NCBI GenBank assembly: GCA_029876055.1
Contig: CM056874.1
Span: 7,502,001 to 7,566,000 of the forward strand
DNA: 64,000 nucleotides
Direction of reading: 5' to 3'
Source of the DNA: Madurella fahalii
Taxonomy: Eukaryota; Ascomycota; Sordariomycetes; Sordariales
The notes under the pieces are model-generated. The model ran no database searches. It saw only the letters and a program-made list of their open reading frames with translations, and was not told the DNA's origin. The first letter of the stretch is position 1; every line of letters starts with the position of its first letter. This document shows positions 32,441-43,667 of this stretch, in pieces. The position numbers were made by a program, and so were the translations under genes.

Positions 32441-33269
32441 ATGGTATGTTAACCAGTCGCCGCATATTACACCTTGACCATCTAGCTAACATGCAGCTCT
32501 CCCACAGGCTTCTCCTTTCTCAATAAGTAACGCTCCCCCACCCCCCGCGAGCCGCTCGTCCCCACCTACCACATCCTCTTACCTAACCTCCGAAATCAAA
32601 CAGACGGCGGCGCCTGCGTGGCCATGGTTGGCAAAGACTGCGTCGCCATAGCGTGCGACCTGCGTCTGGGCCTGCAGGCCCTGACGGTGTCCAACAACTT
32701 CCCCAAGATCTTCCAGTACGGCGACAACGTGTTCCTGGGCCTGACGGGGCTGGCGACGGACGTGTCGACCGTGGCGGACCTGTTCCGGTACAAGGTCAAC
32801 ATGTACCGCCTGCGCGAGGAGCGGAGCATCGCGCCCCGCACTTTCGCCAACCTCGTCAGCAGCAGCCTGTACGAGCGCCGCTTCGGCCCCTACTTTGTCA
32901 ACCCCGTCGTGGCCGGCCTGGAGCCCAAGACGGGCCAACCCTTCATCTGCGGCTTTGACAGTATTGGGTGCATCGATTTCGCAAAGGACTTTATCGTGAG
33001 CGGGACGGCGACGGAGCAGCTGTTTGGCATGTGTGAGAGTTTGTGGGAGCCCGACCTGGTATGTTTCATCTCTGCGTATCTCCTTTCTACACCCCCCGTT
33101 CCTTGCTAACCGACCCTCTTACCAGGGGCCGGATGCGCTCTTTGAGACCATATCACAAGCTCTCCTCAATGCCGTCGACCGCGATGCGCTCTCTGGCTGG
33201 GGCGCCCACGTCTACATTATCGAGAAGGACAAGGTGACCAAGAGGCTGCTGAAGGGGCGGCAGGATTAG
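32441..33269 (+). CDS. PUP3: 20S proteasome subunit beta3
   Basis: Non-catalytic beta3 subunit of the 20S proteasome core. Exons 32441..32443, 32508..32526, 32604..33058 and 33126..33269 give 206 residues, the normal length. The first coding exon is the ATG alone; the second, 19 nt, encodes ASPFSI plus one base. The joined start MASPFSINGGACVAMVGKDC is the family start. There is no propeptide with a catalytic Thr1, as expected for beta3. Further blocks are VAIACDLRLGLQ, YGDNVFLGLTGLATD, GFDSIGC, FIVSGTATEQLFG and GWGAHVYIIEKD. The alternative acceptor at 32496 would give a frame unrelated to the family, so I reject it. Convergent with the SERCA gene. Confidence 0.94.
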
Positions 33270-33525
33270 AGGCGTTTAGTAGAAAAAAGCGTGGACGTGG
33301 CGGGGTTCGCGGGAAGACGGGGCGCTGTACCAATAGGGCTTTTCGAGACACCATGGTCGAGATCTCCAAGAGAGACCGCAAGACATTCATCTATCATGGC
33401 CCTGTGGCCACATACGCTTGGCACTCGAAGTAACCAGTACATCTACCCTTGGTTTACAACGCTAGGTGATATTCTAGTATACAAAGTCTACTCGTTTATA
33501 CGATGCGGTACCTCTAACAGCCCTT

Positions 33526-36500
33526 CTATTGCTCCTTCTTCGCCTTGGGCAACGCACTAGCCGATGTCTGAACGAAAAACGTCCGTTCCACAAACTTGAG
33601 CCCTTCGTCGATGAGGCTGTAAAAAGTTAGCAATGATCACGGGGTTCACTGACACTGGGGAGGACTCACATTACAGGCGCGCTGATAGCGAGCACCGCCT
33701 TCCATTCCGTTGAGTTCAGGGGCAGGATGGAGAAGAGGGTCTGCAGGAACGGGGTATAGAGCAGGGCAAAGTGGAGTGCCATGGAGAGGCCAATGGCGTA
33801 GACGAGCATCATGTTCTCCCAAACGGGGAGCGTGAGGAGGGACTCGCTGGAAGAGAGGGCGTTCATGGCGTTGAACATTTCAATGACGACCAGGATGGAC
33901 AGCGAGACGGTCGAGCCGGCCTTCGCCATGTCGTTGGTGAACATCTCGCAGCCGATCTCGGGGAACTCCGCCGAGCACCGGTGGAAGTGCGACAGCTGGT
34001 AGAAGCTGATCTGCGGTCCCCCAGAGTAGAACATGAACCACCAGGCATATCCTGCAACCGTGGCAAGTCCGACGTAGGTGCCGATGATCATGTAACGGAA
34101 GAATAGCCATCCGCCGATCAGGGCTTCATCGCGCTTTCTCGGCTGCCGCTTCATGATATCGTGATCCGGCGGGTTAAAAGACAAGGCAGTGGCCGGGAGA
34201 CCATCAGTGACAAGGTTAACCCAAAGGAGCTGGACAGGGATGAGAGCTTCAGGCATGCCCAGAGCGGCCGTCAGGAAGATGGAGACAACCTCGCCAATGT
34301 TGGACGAGATCAAGTAGCGAATGAATTGCTGGGTGTTGTTGTAGATAGAGCGACCTTCTTCGATGGCGACCCCGATCGTAGCGAAGTTATCATCGGCGAG
34401 AACCATGTCGGCCGCGAGCTTAGACACATCCGTGCCAGAGCCCATGGCCACACCAATATCAGCCTTCTTGAGAGCAGGTGCATCATTGACACCGTCACCG
34501 GTCATAGCAACAACCTCACCCAGCGACTGGAGCAGATCGACAAGTTTGGATTTGTGGGTCGGCTCAACGCGAGAGAAGAGGGACGCGTTCTTGGCAGCCT
34601 CGAGCTGCTCACTGGGGCTGAGATTGTCGAACTCGCGGCCGGTGAAGCTCTTCCCAGTCAGGTCCTCATATGGCCCAAACACGCCGATCTGACGGCAAAT
34701 GGTCTCCGCTGTGTTACGGTTGTCGCCCGTGACAACAATGACGCGGATACCAGCCTCTTTGCACTTTTGGATGGCAGCAGGAACCTCCGGACGCGGGGGA
34801 TCTAGCATGCCAACGAGACCGAGAAGAGTGAGATTCTGCTCCAATGCGGCATATTCGGTGGTGGACTTGGCCTTGTGGAGGAGCGGGTCATGCTGGACTT
34901 GGTCACGGCTGGCCAGAGCGATGACACGGAGCCCATGGTTACCGTAATCGACGACCTCCTTCAGAAGAAGATCGGCGAGATTGCGATCCAGCGGAACTTT
35001 CCTTCCATCACGTCCAAGAAGGGCATGGGTGCACCGCTCAATGATGGACTCCGGAGCACCCTTGACAAAAAGCTTCTGCTGGGTACCGCTCTGAACAAGA
35101 ACTGACATGCTCTTGCGGTCACGCGAGAACTCGTAGGTAGCGAGGCGATCGTACTGCTTCTCGTACCAGGAGCTAGCGTAGTGAACGCGGTCCTTCGGGT
35201 CGCAATCCGCCGGAGCACAGGGCCCAATCTTCTCGACCATGACTCGGAGAGCGCCTTCGGTAGGCTCGCCAACGTTGGAATAGGTTGCTGAGTGCGAGTG
35301 ATAATCGAGCCGGGCATCATTGCAGAGTGCAGCGACCTCGGTCATCTGGAGCACCGTCCTCGCCTCCTGGGCGATGTCTGAGAGAACCCTGCCTTGGAAC
35401 TTGATATCACCTCTGGGTTCGAATGTCGTGCCCTCGACGTCCAACTCCTCCAGATCGGTGCCATCCTTGTTCAAATAGACAATCTTGCTAACGCTCATCT
35501 GGTTCGTGGTCAAAGTGCCAGTCTTGTCGGAGCAAATGACGCTGCAGCTGCCGAGCGTCTCCACAGACGGTAGACTCCTGACCACTGCATTCTTTGCAGC
35601 CATCTTCCTGGTTCCCAAGGCAAGGCAAGTGGTAATGACAACGGCAAGACCCTCAGGGATAGCCGCAACGCCAAGCGACACGGCAATCTTCAGGTAGTAA
35701 ATGGCACCCTTGGTCCAGTTTCCGTGGCTCGGGTCGCTAAAGTGAGGGATGTTGATGAGCCAGACCAGGACGCAAATGACTGTGATCACCTTGGCGAGCT
35801 GGTCTCCGAAGTCGTTGAGCTTCTGCTTCAGGGGCGTCGGCTCAGAGATCTGGGCGGTAATACTCTCGTGAATGTCACCGATGGCCGTGTTTGAGCCGGT
35901 CAAGACAACCACGGCCTTGGCGTGACCAGTCACGACGGTCGTTCCCGAGAATAGCATGTTGACCTGGTCCTGCAGCACCGCCTTCTGGTCGCTGACAACA
36001 GCGCGGCAGTCCTTCCCCACGCTTTCGCTCTCTCCAGTAAGTATGGCCTGGTCGACGGCAAAACTGTTGCTCTCGATAGTAACAAGGCGGCAGTCGGCGG
36101 GGATACGGGCGCCGACAGAAACATCGACGATATCGCCAGGCACGAGCTCCTCAGCCTTGATCCGGTGGATCTGTCCATTGCGCAACACATTCGCTTCGTT
36201 GGCCGAGTATTCTTGTAGTGCGGCAATCGCCTTTTCGGCGCTGCTCTCCTGGGACACTCCGACGACGGCATTCAGGATCAGGATGGTGAGAATGACGGCT
36301 GGGTCGACGAATGCGCTCCACCCGCCCTCCTCCTCGAAAAAAGCCAACAGAAAAGATATCGCAGCCGAGCCGAGAAGGATGATGACTAGCTGGTCTTTGA
36401 ATTGTTCGAGAATGAGCTCCCAGATAGGAGTGGGTGGTTCCTCGGCGATTGCTGGAGGGAGACGCTGTCAGCCACGGACAGGAGCATGTTTTTGGGGCGC

Positions 36501-36631
36501 ACTGCATACATACCGTTCTTCCCATGCTTGGCTCGTAATTTAGTGACTTGTTCATCGGTCAAGCCAGTCGCCGGGTGCACGCCTAGCGTGCCGAGCACCT
36601 CATCGATCGGCCTTGCGAAAGCGTTTTCCAT
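33526..36631 (-). CDS. SERCA-type P-type Ca2+-ATPase
   Basis: ATP-driven calcium pump of the P2A family that fills endomembrane stores. Exons 36514..36631, 33670..36451 and 33526..33616 give 996 residues. The N-terminus MENAFARPIDEVLGTLGV and the following cation-ATPase entry region are typical of SERCA, unlike the Golgi PMR1 type. Motifs are the actuator ILTGES (about 176-181), M4 AAIPEGLAV (about 302), the phosphorylation site DKTGTLT with Asp348, nucleotide-binding KGAPESI, hinge TGDGVNDAP and M6 NLVTDGLPATAL. The last exon (29 codons, LIDEGLKFVERTFF ... KKEQ) completes the protein and ends without a strong KKXX signal. In Neurospora the similar gene is nca-1. Shares a 1.3 kb divergent upstream region with the tubulin cofactor A gene. 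Confidence 0.95.
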
Positions 36632-37913
36632 GGTCGCGGCAATGCCGGGCCCCGGCTGGTGGCGGGGGTGATGTCTTATGAAGAGCGGCTTCGAATGGGA
36701 AATTAAAACCTGAAATCCGTCCAAAAATGCTTCCAATCGAAGGAAACAAGAAAAGTTATAAAAGGACCATGAGCCAAGAAAATCCGGACGACGGCCTCGT
36801 CAAGGAAACGCCGACGAAAACGAGCGGAATTGTAACCTAGACAAGTCTAGCCGTGAGTCCAGCCGTATTTGAATCCAGAAATCCCATATGCACGACGTGT
36901 CCAGTTCAAGGCTCGCCTCTCTGCACATAGTTGGGTGGAGTCTGACACTGACTGGCCGCCTGGTCATGCTAAGACATGCCAAGCATCCGCCCGACATGGC
37001 TAGATCCGGCTTCAGCCCTGCATATCATTCGGGCGTTGCGGCTTTCCCAGCGCGGGGGAAGCCAATCGGACAGCAGCAGGGAGCGGGTTTTATTCAGGTG
37101 TTGCACTGTGCACGACAAGTTTGACGACTTTGGCATTTGACATCTGCATACCGAGTCTTACTAGCACTACAGTACGCAAGATGATGTCTTTCTTTAGGTG
37201 CATAGTGCAAACCGAGATGCAGGATTTTGTCAGCCCGTTGGTACGAGGATAGGTCACCCGGTCAGGTCAAAAGCGAAACAGGCCAACCACAACCCACGGC
37301 ACTTCCTGCTCGGTGGGGTTGGGATGTGGAATGTTCTGGCACTGGGACCAGCAGAGACAGTTGCCACAGCCTCGATGTAAGAAGGGGTCTCGAAGCACGG
37401 TATCTGATTGGTTCGCACTGGCGCGAGATTTCAGAGCCGCGTGCCGGATTGTTCGGGCACGTTGTTGCCTCAATTGTATTATTATATCCTTTGCAGCGGT
37501 CACGGTTGTAGGGATATAGTGTGACGATAGAGGTAAAGTGAGGACCGAACCATCCAAACTGGCCGATAGATGGCGCGAGTACACCTACGGGGAATAGGGT
37601 ATTTGGTATGAGACTCGACATTGGACGAGATAACCAGGGAGACTCGAGGTTGAGAACTGCCGTACAAGATGGGATGTTGGTCAGACTGAATCTAATATGG
37701 GGTTTCCTGTGAAGGCGACACGCAAATCTCTGGAATCTCAACCCAGAAAATTTACCCCGCCAACCCCACTTCATCCAAGTCGACAACACAGTTGGGCAGG
37801 CAGAAACCACATTTGATTACGTTCAACGGAGCGAGTTCCTATCTTGAATCTTCCATAAGTCATTCATAAGCCCCTCGAGTTACCTTTCTGCTGTTTACCA
37901 TCACATAACCACA
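36632..37913. promoter_or_regulatory. divergent intergenic region, SERCA / tubulin cofactor A
   Basis: 1.28 kb between divergent starts. TACAGTAC lies at 37168-37175. A 182-codon minus-strand frame (37262-37810) runs through it; its composition looks random and it has no signature, so it is not called. Confidence 0.55.
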
Positions 37914-38344
37914 ATGGCCCCTCCAACGCCCCTTGGCATCGCGACCCAGTCCGTCAACCGCCTGGTCAAGGAGGAGTCCTACTACCACAAGGAGTTAGCC
38001 AACCAGGAGAAGCGCATCAAGAAGCTGCAGGATGACATCGAGGCCAACAGCCCGGACCTGGATAGTAATGCAGAGTATATTCTCAGGCAAGAGGTGGGCT
38101 CGACCGTTTTGCCCATACTTGTATATCATGGAACTAACCCTAACCCCCGTCCTAGCAAACCGCACTGCAGGAGACCAAGGCAGTGTTTGGGCCCTTGAAA
38201 CAGCGCATCGCAGATGCCGTGCAGAAGCTTGAGGAGCAGATTGCCATCTCGGAGAGCGACGGGGCTGGGACAGAGGCAGAGCTGGAAAAGGCGAGGGAGG
38301 CGCTCGAGTCCGGACAGAAACTTGCAGCGGAGGCTGAGGGGTAA
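37914..38344 (+). CDS. tubulin-binding cofactor A
   Basis: Chaperone that captures beta-tubulin released from the chaperonin, feeding the cofactor pathway for tubulin heterodimers (yeast Rbl2). Exons 37914..38093 and 38156..38344 give 122 residues, normal for the family. The protein is a three-helix bundle of coiled-coil character: LGIATQSVNRLVKEESYYHKE, the second helix NQEKRIKKLQDDI with NAEYILRQEQTALQETKAVF, and a last helix QRIADAVQKLEEQI. The intron donor is GTGGGC, weaker than its neighbours. The region before its acceptor contains two telomere-like CTAACCCTAACC units, one of which supplies the CTAAC branch site. Convergent with the THO subunit gene at 195 nt. Confidence 0.92.
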
Positions 38345-38539
38345 TAAGGAGTTTGCCGTTTCGTGAGGTCGGTGGGCTCGCAAGCAAATACAATGCAACC
38401 ATGATTATGGGCTAGATCGCTTCCATGTAGGATACAGATGCCGCCTTCACTTTGCCCTTTCGTTAAACTTCTCCTTTCTCCGCTCCCCGGCCCTTCGGGC
38501 CTGCTAGCCTCGCCTGCCGCTTCGATTGGACGCGAGGGA

Positions 38540-39676
38540 CTAAGTCGTGTCCATCCTGTCTTCTTGACCATCAACCACTATCTGCGGCGTATCGTCAGCC
38601 GGAGGTGGTGTCAACGGGCTGTCAGGCTCTGATTCGTCGCCCTTTGTCTCACCCATGTCCACATCTTCTCCCTCTTCCAGCTCGTCTTGTTCTGTTTTGG
38701 TTTCTCTCTCGACGGACCCCTCACGGCTCGCCATATGGCTGGGAGTTTGTGAAAAACTTCCATCAAGACCGAATCTTGGCTTGAGGAACGACTGACTCTC
38801 CTGTCCCGGAGCAGGGCTCTCTCGAGCGGGCGTCCTTCCGCCTGTCGTAGACAATGGGTGTGGCGTGCCGACAGCCTCACCGCTCTCAACGCCGCTCTTG
38901 GGCAACAGCCCGCTCTCCGGTCTTGGCGTTGCGTTTCCGCTTGCGAGGCCCGAAGGCCGTGGCGTCTGCCCGCCCTCGTCATCCATCCCCTCGCGACGTT
39001 CCACTTCCTCTTTCTCGTCCCGGATCAATCTCCGCAGTCGCATGCTCTCGTCCATGATCCTAGCAAACTGATCCCTCCTCTCGTGCCACGTAGCCGCGTA
39101 AGTCTTACTCTCGGCCTCGAGCTCGGCAATCTCGTCCTCCAGCTTCTGCAGGTTGGCTACCTGCTCGGCGCGGGGCCGCAGCGAATTGTTGCTCGTGATG
39201 GAGTCGGCCAGCTCGTCAAACTTGCGGCGCTGCTCGAGCGTGGCGCGCGCCTGGTCCAGCTGGATGCGGAGCTGCACCGTATTGTCGCGGACCGACTGCG
39301 AGGTGCTCAGGATACGCTCGCGCTCGGCAGCGTACCGTTCCCGCTCGCGTTCGTTAGCCGTGAGGAGGAATTGCAGGCGGGCAATGCTGCTGTCGAAGGC
39401 AGCGAAATCGAGGGTAATGTCTTCTTTGAGCTGTGCAAGGTCGGCCGAGGCGTCGTCGCCGAGGGCGGGTGAAGTCCCATCATGGTCGGTGTGACCAGCA
39501 GGGCCGTTACTCTCCGGGGGCGGCGTCGCCGCCTGGCGCGCATGAGAGACTGCTATCGAGTGGAGGGTATTGAGGCGTTTGGTTACGCGCTTGAACGGTT
39601 TCTCTTCTACGTTGAGCAGTCGAGATTTGTGTAGCTCGTTTTCCTCTTTGTCGTCGAGGAGCCCCCAAGATGCCAT
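38540..39676 (-). CDS. THOC7: THO complex subunit 7 family protein
   Basis: Predicted subunit of the THO/TREX complex that couples transcription to mRNP assembly and nuclear export. Single exon, 378 residues. The N-terminal 200 residues carry the Tho7 core: MASWGLLDDKEENELHKSRLL, VEEKPFKRVTKRL, and long coiled coils (LKEDITLDFAAFDSSIARL, RERERYAAERERIL, ADSITSNNSLRPRAEQVANL). The C-terminal 170 residues are disordered, Ser/Pro/Glu-rich and acidic (DELEEGEDVDMGE, PDSPLTPPP), which is longer than in animal THOC7 but usual for filamentous fungi. Divergent from the elongin A gene, 777 nt apart. Confidence 0.9.
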   Translation of the reverse strand: MASWGLLDDKEENELHKSRLLNVEEKPFKRVTKRLNTLHSIAVSHARQAATPPPESNGPAGHTDHDGTSPALGDDASADLAQLKEDITLDFAAFDSSIARLQFLLTANERERERYAAERERILSTSQSVRDNTVQLRIQLDQARATLEQRRKFDELADSITSNNSLRPRAEQVANLQKLEDEIAELEAESKTYAATWHERRDQFARIMDESMRLRRLIRDEKEEVERREGMDDEGGQTPRPSGLASGNATPRPESGLLPKSGVESGEAVGTPHPLSTTGGRTPARESPAPGQESQSFLKPRFGLDGSFSQTPSHMASREGSVERETKTEQDELEEGEDVDMGETKGDESEPDSPLTPPPADDTPQIVVDGQEDRMDTT

Positions 39677-40453
39677 TTTGGTTTCCAGCCTGTCGAACTG
39701 GGTGATTGATGCCAGAGACTGCTGAGTAAAACAGTGATATGGAGAAAGATTTGGTCTCTTCGTTTGACACGCGGAGTACCGTGGTTTTTCTTTTCAAGAA
39801 AGAATATCAGATTCGTGTAGCAGGAACTAAGCTTTTGCGATAGACGGTAGCACACAGTGTTACACAGCTATATGAACTGTGAAAGATTTACAGTGCCTAT
39901 CCAAGCACAGAATCGCGGGGCTCATTCCGCGCTTAACAAGTACGACTGGCAGCGGTGCTGCAGCCAATTCGTACAGTGCCCCTTGTGGTATTGTACAGTA
40001 GACATCACAGTTTGCTTTGTCGACTTCCGTACACAGCTTTGTGACGGAATCGCACGTACTCCGCCACAGCTTGTCCGTGCACGACTCACGGATCCCAACG
40101 CATCGGTGCTCCGAGTTCACTTCACCGTAGCAATGCACGGGAAACACCCGATTCTCCCACATTCGGCCGACTCGTTTTGCCAACGATGCTTGAAATTGTG
40201 ACGTTGATCATCCTATATATAGTCCGAGGGTTCCTTCCAACCACTGCTCGTCTGGACCACGTTGGTCTGGTTTCGTAGTGTTCGCTTACATACTCGCAGT
40301 CGCCAACTACTATTGTCTGCATTAGTAGATTCCAACTATACCGTTCAAAGGAGTTTGATACATACCCACCGATTATTCATCAGCTACTTCAATCCTCCCA
40401 CATCTTCACTCCCACATTGCGCAGTCGCCCTTCTGGCGTGAGCAGCTCATATA
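39677..40453. promoter_or_regulatory. divergent intergenic region, THOC7 / elongin A
   Basis: 777 nt between two divergent genes of transcription-linked proteins. GTACAGT occurs at 39971-39977 and GTACAGTA at 39993-40000. No gene seen. Confidence 0.6.
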
Positions 40454-41731
40454 ATGCCTGGGCCTCGTTCTCTCGCCGAGATGTGCATGGCGGTTGCCAT
40501 CGACAACATCAAGAATATTACAAGCTTTGGAAGTCTGCCAGCAGAACTTGTCAGCCCACTTCTCAGACTTGTGAAGACAGCCGACCACCTTCACGCCCTT
40601 GAGGTTGACAGTGATGACCTCTACGGTGCTACGGCAGAGCACTGGCAGCGGATCATAAAGAAAGACTTTCCGATTCTCTCGTCCAAGCACAACTTCGTTC
40701 CTGAAAGCCCAAAATCATGGTTTAAAGTTTGGCAAATGTATCGGAAGCTCGAGGAGGAAGCCAATGCCGCCGCTACCGAGAAACTCAAGCAGGGCCTTGC
40801 GGCGCATAAGGAGCAGCGAGACTCCCATCGAGCCGTCATTATCTCTGCCAAAGAGTCTCGGAACCTGCGCCTTCCGAAACCACCTGGGCCCCGGACCTCT
40901 CGACATTGGTCTCTCCAACCCCGTCAAAAGCAAACATTTCTGTCAAAGACGAGGGCGGAGTTGGCTGCAAGGGCCAAACACTTCAAACTCGCAACACCGA
41001 CGGGCAAACTGCAGGTTCCCGCCGGGCAAATCAAGAACGCGCCGGAGGCCATGCTCAACAATGCTAGGATTGCGCTCCAAGCCAACCCAGAGATTCGCAC
41101 AATCCGGGCACCCCGCAAAACGGTGCCTCAAAGCATGAGCGCGAGAGAGCGCGAGATGAAGGAAAGAGAGGCTCGCCTTCTCCAAATCAAGCGCACGGCT
41201 ACTGGGACGCCCGCGCTCAACGATAGGGAGGACCAGCTTCCCAAGAACAAGAGCTCGGCTACGGCCAACATTGTCAGATTCAGTGATGATGAAGACCAAG
41301 GCGGACATGGCGGCGATGGGCTCGGCGAGTACGATGACCTGTTTGGCGACTTAGCTTCGGACAGCCCCTCTCGTCATGGAGCGTTATCAGTTGAGCTTCT
41401 TGAGGAGAGTGTCCCTTCTCAGTCGCAATCAACACCCAAACAAGCCTCAAAAAGGCGTCGTGGCCTTTCGGCGGCTCCAGGCGCGAACAAAATTACCGAA
41501 ACGGCCAAGTCACCTCCAAAGACATCCACCAGAGATGCGCCACCGACGTTTCCCGCAGGCCAGACATCTCCAGGTGCGGCTCCCCCAAAGCCCACCCCTC
41601 ACACCGCCGATCTGTCCACTGGTCCACAACTACCGGCCGGCTCTTCTAGTCTGCCCATGCAATTGAAGCGCAAGAGGCCTCTCCTTGACGTCTGCATGCG
41701 GACTGACAAATCCAAGCGATTCCATCGCTAA
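40454..41731 (+). CDS. ELA1: elongin A (RNA polymerase II transcription factor SIII subunit A)
   Basis: Substrate-receptor-type subunit that pairs with elongin C; in yeast Ela1-Elc1-Cul3 ubiquitinates stalled RNA polymerase II. Single exon, 425 residues. The elongin A domain fills the first about 120 residues: MAVAIDNIKNITSFGSLPAE, an elongin C/BC-box-like stretch (LPAELVSPLLRLV), then HWQRIIKKDFP and SWFKVWQMYRKLEEE. The remaining 300 residues are basic then acidic and disordered, with a DDEDQ and DDLFGD acidic patch and Pro/Thr-rich repeats, ending in a basic motif LKRKRPLLD and KSKRFHR that may act as a nuclear localisation signal. Its convergent neighbour encodes RUB1/NEDD8, the modifier of cullins. 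Confidence 0.9.
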   Translation: MPGPRSLAEMCMAVAIDNIKNITSFGSLPAELVSPLLRLVKTADHLHALEVDSDDLYGATAEHWQRIIKKDFPILSSKHNFVPESPKSWFKVWQMYRKLEEEANAAATEKLKQGLAAHKEQRDSHRAVIISAKESRNLRLPKPPGPRTSRHWSLQPRQKQTFLSKTRAELAARAKHFKLATPTGKLQVPAGQIKNAPEAMLNNARIALQANPEIRTIRAPRKTVPQSMSAREREMKEREARLLQIKRTATGTPALNDREDQLPKNKSSATANIVRFSDDEDQGGHGGDGLGEYDDLFGDLASDSPSRHGALSVELLEESVPSQSQSTPKQASKRRRGLSAAPGANKITETAKSPPKTSTRDAPPTFPAGQTSPGAAPPKPTPHTADLSTGPQLPAGSSSLPMQLKRKRPLLDVCMRTDKSKRFHR

Positions 41732-42594
41732 TTTATCCTTGGCTGGCACTTGGAGGGCGACGATTGGAATCGGAGTCTCGTGGAGGAGACAGTCAATCAG
41801 GGCGGCATCTGGTCATGATCACATATAGGAACTCTCTTTTCCATTTTTTTTCCTCTTTAGGGAACGGAGTTAGGTTTTATTTTATCGGACATGGGCAATG
41901 GAGAGGACACGACGGAACGGGATTATCATTGCACTAGGACAGAGCAGCATGGTCTTCGGTCTAATAGGCCGGAGTTAGGATCGGCTTCAGCGTGGCCCAG
42001 CGATACCCAGCGATACTATAGCTAAATACGAGCACAGATGGAATGTCCAATGCTCTCTCTCCTTGGTGATAATTTGTACGGTAACCCTGTGCGAGAAAAT
42101 GGTCTTTCCACGCCTTACCTGGCATTGGTAAACCTGTGAACATCACGCCCACTCACCAGTAATGTATTTGTAAGAGGGACCGGAGTCCCCACATTCTTGA
42201 TAAATAATCCTCTGCATTTCTGACCAGTAGGCTAAGGCGGGTGGTCATCGACGACTCTGGGACGATGTTCTCCCTTCAAAGACAGACACGATATGTAGGC
42301 ACCGCTAACTCCCAGAGCCCCTCGAGAAGACACTCCCTCTTTCCGCTTCACCGCTTGCTGGCAGCGCTTGCGCCGTAATACCAAAGCAACGGACATGGTG
42401 TGACTTGGCCAGTTGCTGTTCGGTGCGTAGGCGAAACTCAACTCTCTATTCGCGGTCCCCGTTCCATTCCTGGTAAAACGAAAACGCTTGATGATGTGCT
42501 GTCCCTCTTGCCTCTTGCCCCTTGCCGGGGGGGCTATGATGCTCCAAGTACGTCGATCCTCTTTCTCCGTCCTCCCTTCTCCCGCCCAACCAGC
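41732..42594. other. gene-free convergent region, ELA1 / RUB1
   Basis: 863 nt between two stops. It has a direct repeat CCCAGCGATA twice at about 41995-42015. Frames of up to about 70 codons are not supported. Confidence 0.55.
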
Positions 42595-43095
42595 TCATCG
42601 CCGCCCACCTCTCAGCGCCAACACCAAATGCAGTGTCGCGCCGCCCTCGAGGTTGTAGTCGTCCGCGGTTTTGTCATCGACCCTGATTGTTTTGGCATTT
42701 GTTTAGCAGACTGCTTCTGTCTTGCCTTGCCGCTCGCTGCCTTGGGAACACTGAAAAGGCGAGACAGGAAGAAAGCTGAATGAGGGATCGGCTCACATTT
42801 GCTTCCCGCCGTAGATCAGACGCTGCTGGGCGGGCGGAATTCCCTCCTTTACTTCGACGAGCTCCTTGATCTTCGAGACCTGCATCCGGTGAGTGGTAGG
42901 TTAGTCCCCGCGCGGAAGGAAGAAGGCGGAAAGGGAAATGGGTGAGTACCATGTCGGAGCCCTCGACGTCGAGCTCGATCTCCTTGCCGGTAAGTGTGCG
43001 GACCCTAAGTAGTCTGGGTTAGTATGTCTAACTACCCAGGGACAAAGATAGCATGGAACTTGGAGGGGGAAACCGCGGACGTACTTGATAAGCAT
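42595..43095 (-). CDS. RUB1: NEDD8/RUB1 ubiquitin-like modifier
   Basis: Ubiquitin-like protein that is conjugated to cullins and activates cullin-RING ubiquitin ligases. Four exons, 43085..43095, 42950..43004, 42797..42879 and 42595..42682, give 78 residues. The rebuilt chain starts MLIKVRTLTGKEIELDVEG. It continues with KIKELVEVKEGIPPAQQRLI and YGGKQMVDDKTADDYNLEGG, and ends HLVLALRGGRR. The IPPAQQRLI and LALRGG signatures and the Asp/Glu pattern separate it from ubiquitin, which has IPPDQQRLI and LRLRGG. Two Arg after the Gly-Gly must be removed by a Yuh1/UCH-type hydrolase before conjugation. The first coding exon is only 11 nt. No longer frame reveals this gene, because every exon is short. 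Confidence 0.95.
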
Positions 43096-43667
43096 CTTTG
43101 CGGTTTCACGGCACAGCAAGCTTTTATGGCGGCGTTTATCTGAGAGGGGGGAGGCGAATTCGCGAAGATGAAAGCGGAAGTCGCTTGAAGGCCCACAGTT
43201 GGCAGATCGTAGGGCTCGAGAAGTGTAATCCAACTGAAAGCCAGACTCGTAGTTGCAGTCGCAGCTGCGAGTGACGGAGGAGGGGTAGTGGGGCAAGAAG
43301 TAACTTGCGGTAAGAGTGGGACCGTTAAACTTTGGGGAGTTGGCTGATCGGCCTTTATATGTCAGCCTTGCTGCGTAGGTATTGCGCCTTCGACCCGGAA
43401 GCAGTTGCCTGTTTGCAATGGAGACCTCCCGTCAACTGATGCGTTTGTTTCGTGTCGATCACACCTAGGCAAATAAATATATATAGCTTCGCCCCCAAAA
43501 CTCAAAATTACCGCTTCCTGTGCATTGAGATAGATTGCCATTGTTGCAAAGCCAGAATCATTCCGACGTGCCATTATGGATGTTGTTACACTGCGGACTG
43601 TCGGTCATTGTCCAATACGCATACAGTGGGGATTTTCCTCGCCTCCGAAATCGACCTCTGCCTCGGC
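43096..43667. promoter_or_regulatory. RUB1 upstream region
   Basis: 572 nt between the RUB1 start and the prohibitin 2 stop, both on the minus strand. It should hold the RUB1 promoter and the PHB2 3' UTR. No gene seen. Confidence 0.6.

Noticed and set aside
34161..34805. 214-codon plus-strand frame inside the SERCA gene
   Set aside because: Antisense shadow of the conserved P-domain coding sequence; no protein signature.
37262..37810. 182-codon minus-strand frame in the SERCA/TBCA intergenic region
   Set aside because: Random-looking composition, no domain, no signal peptide, and located in a divergent promoter region.
38858..39472. 204-codon plus-strand frame within THOC7
   Set aside because: Antisense of the coiled-coil region; leucine-rich appearance is the complement of Glu/Lys/Gln codons.
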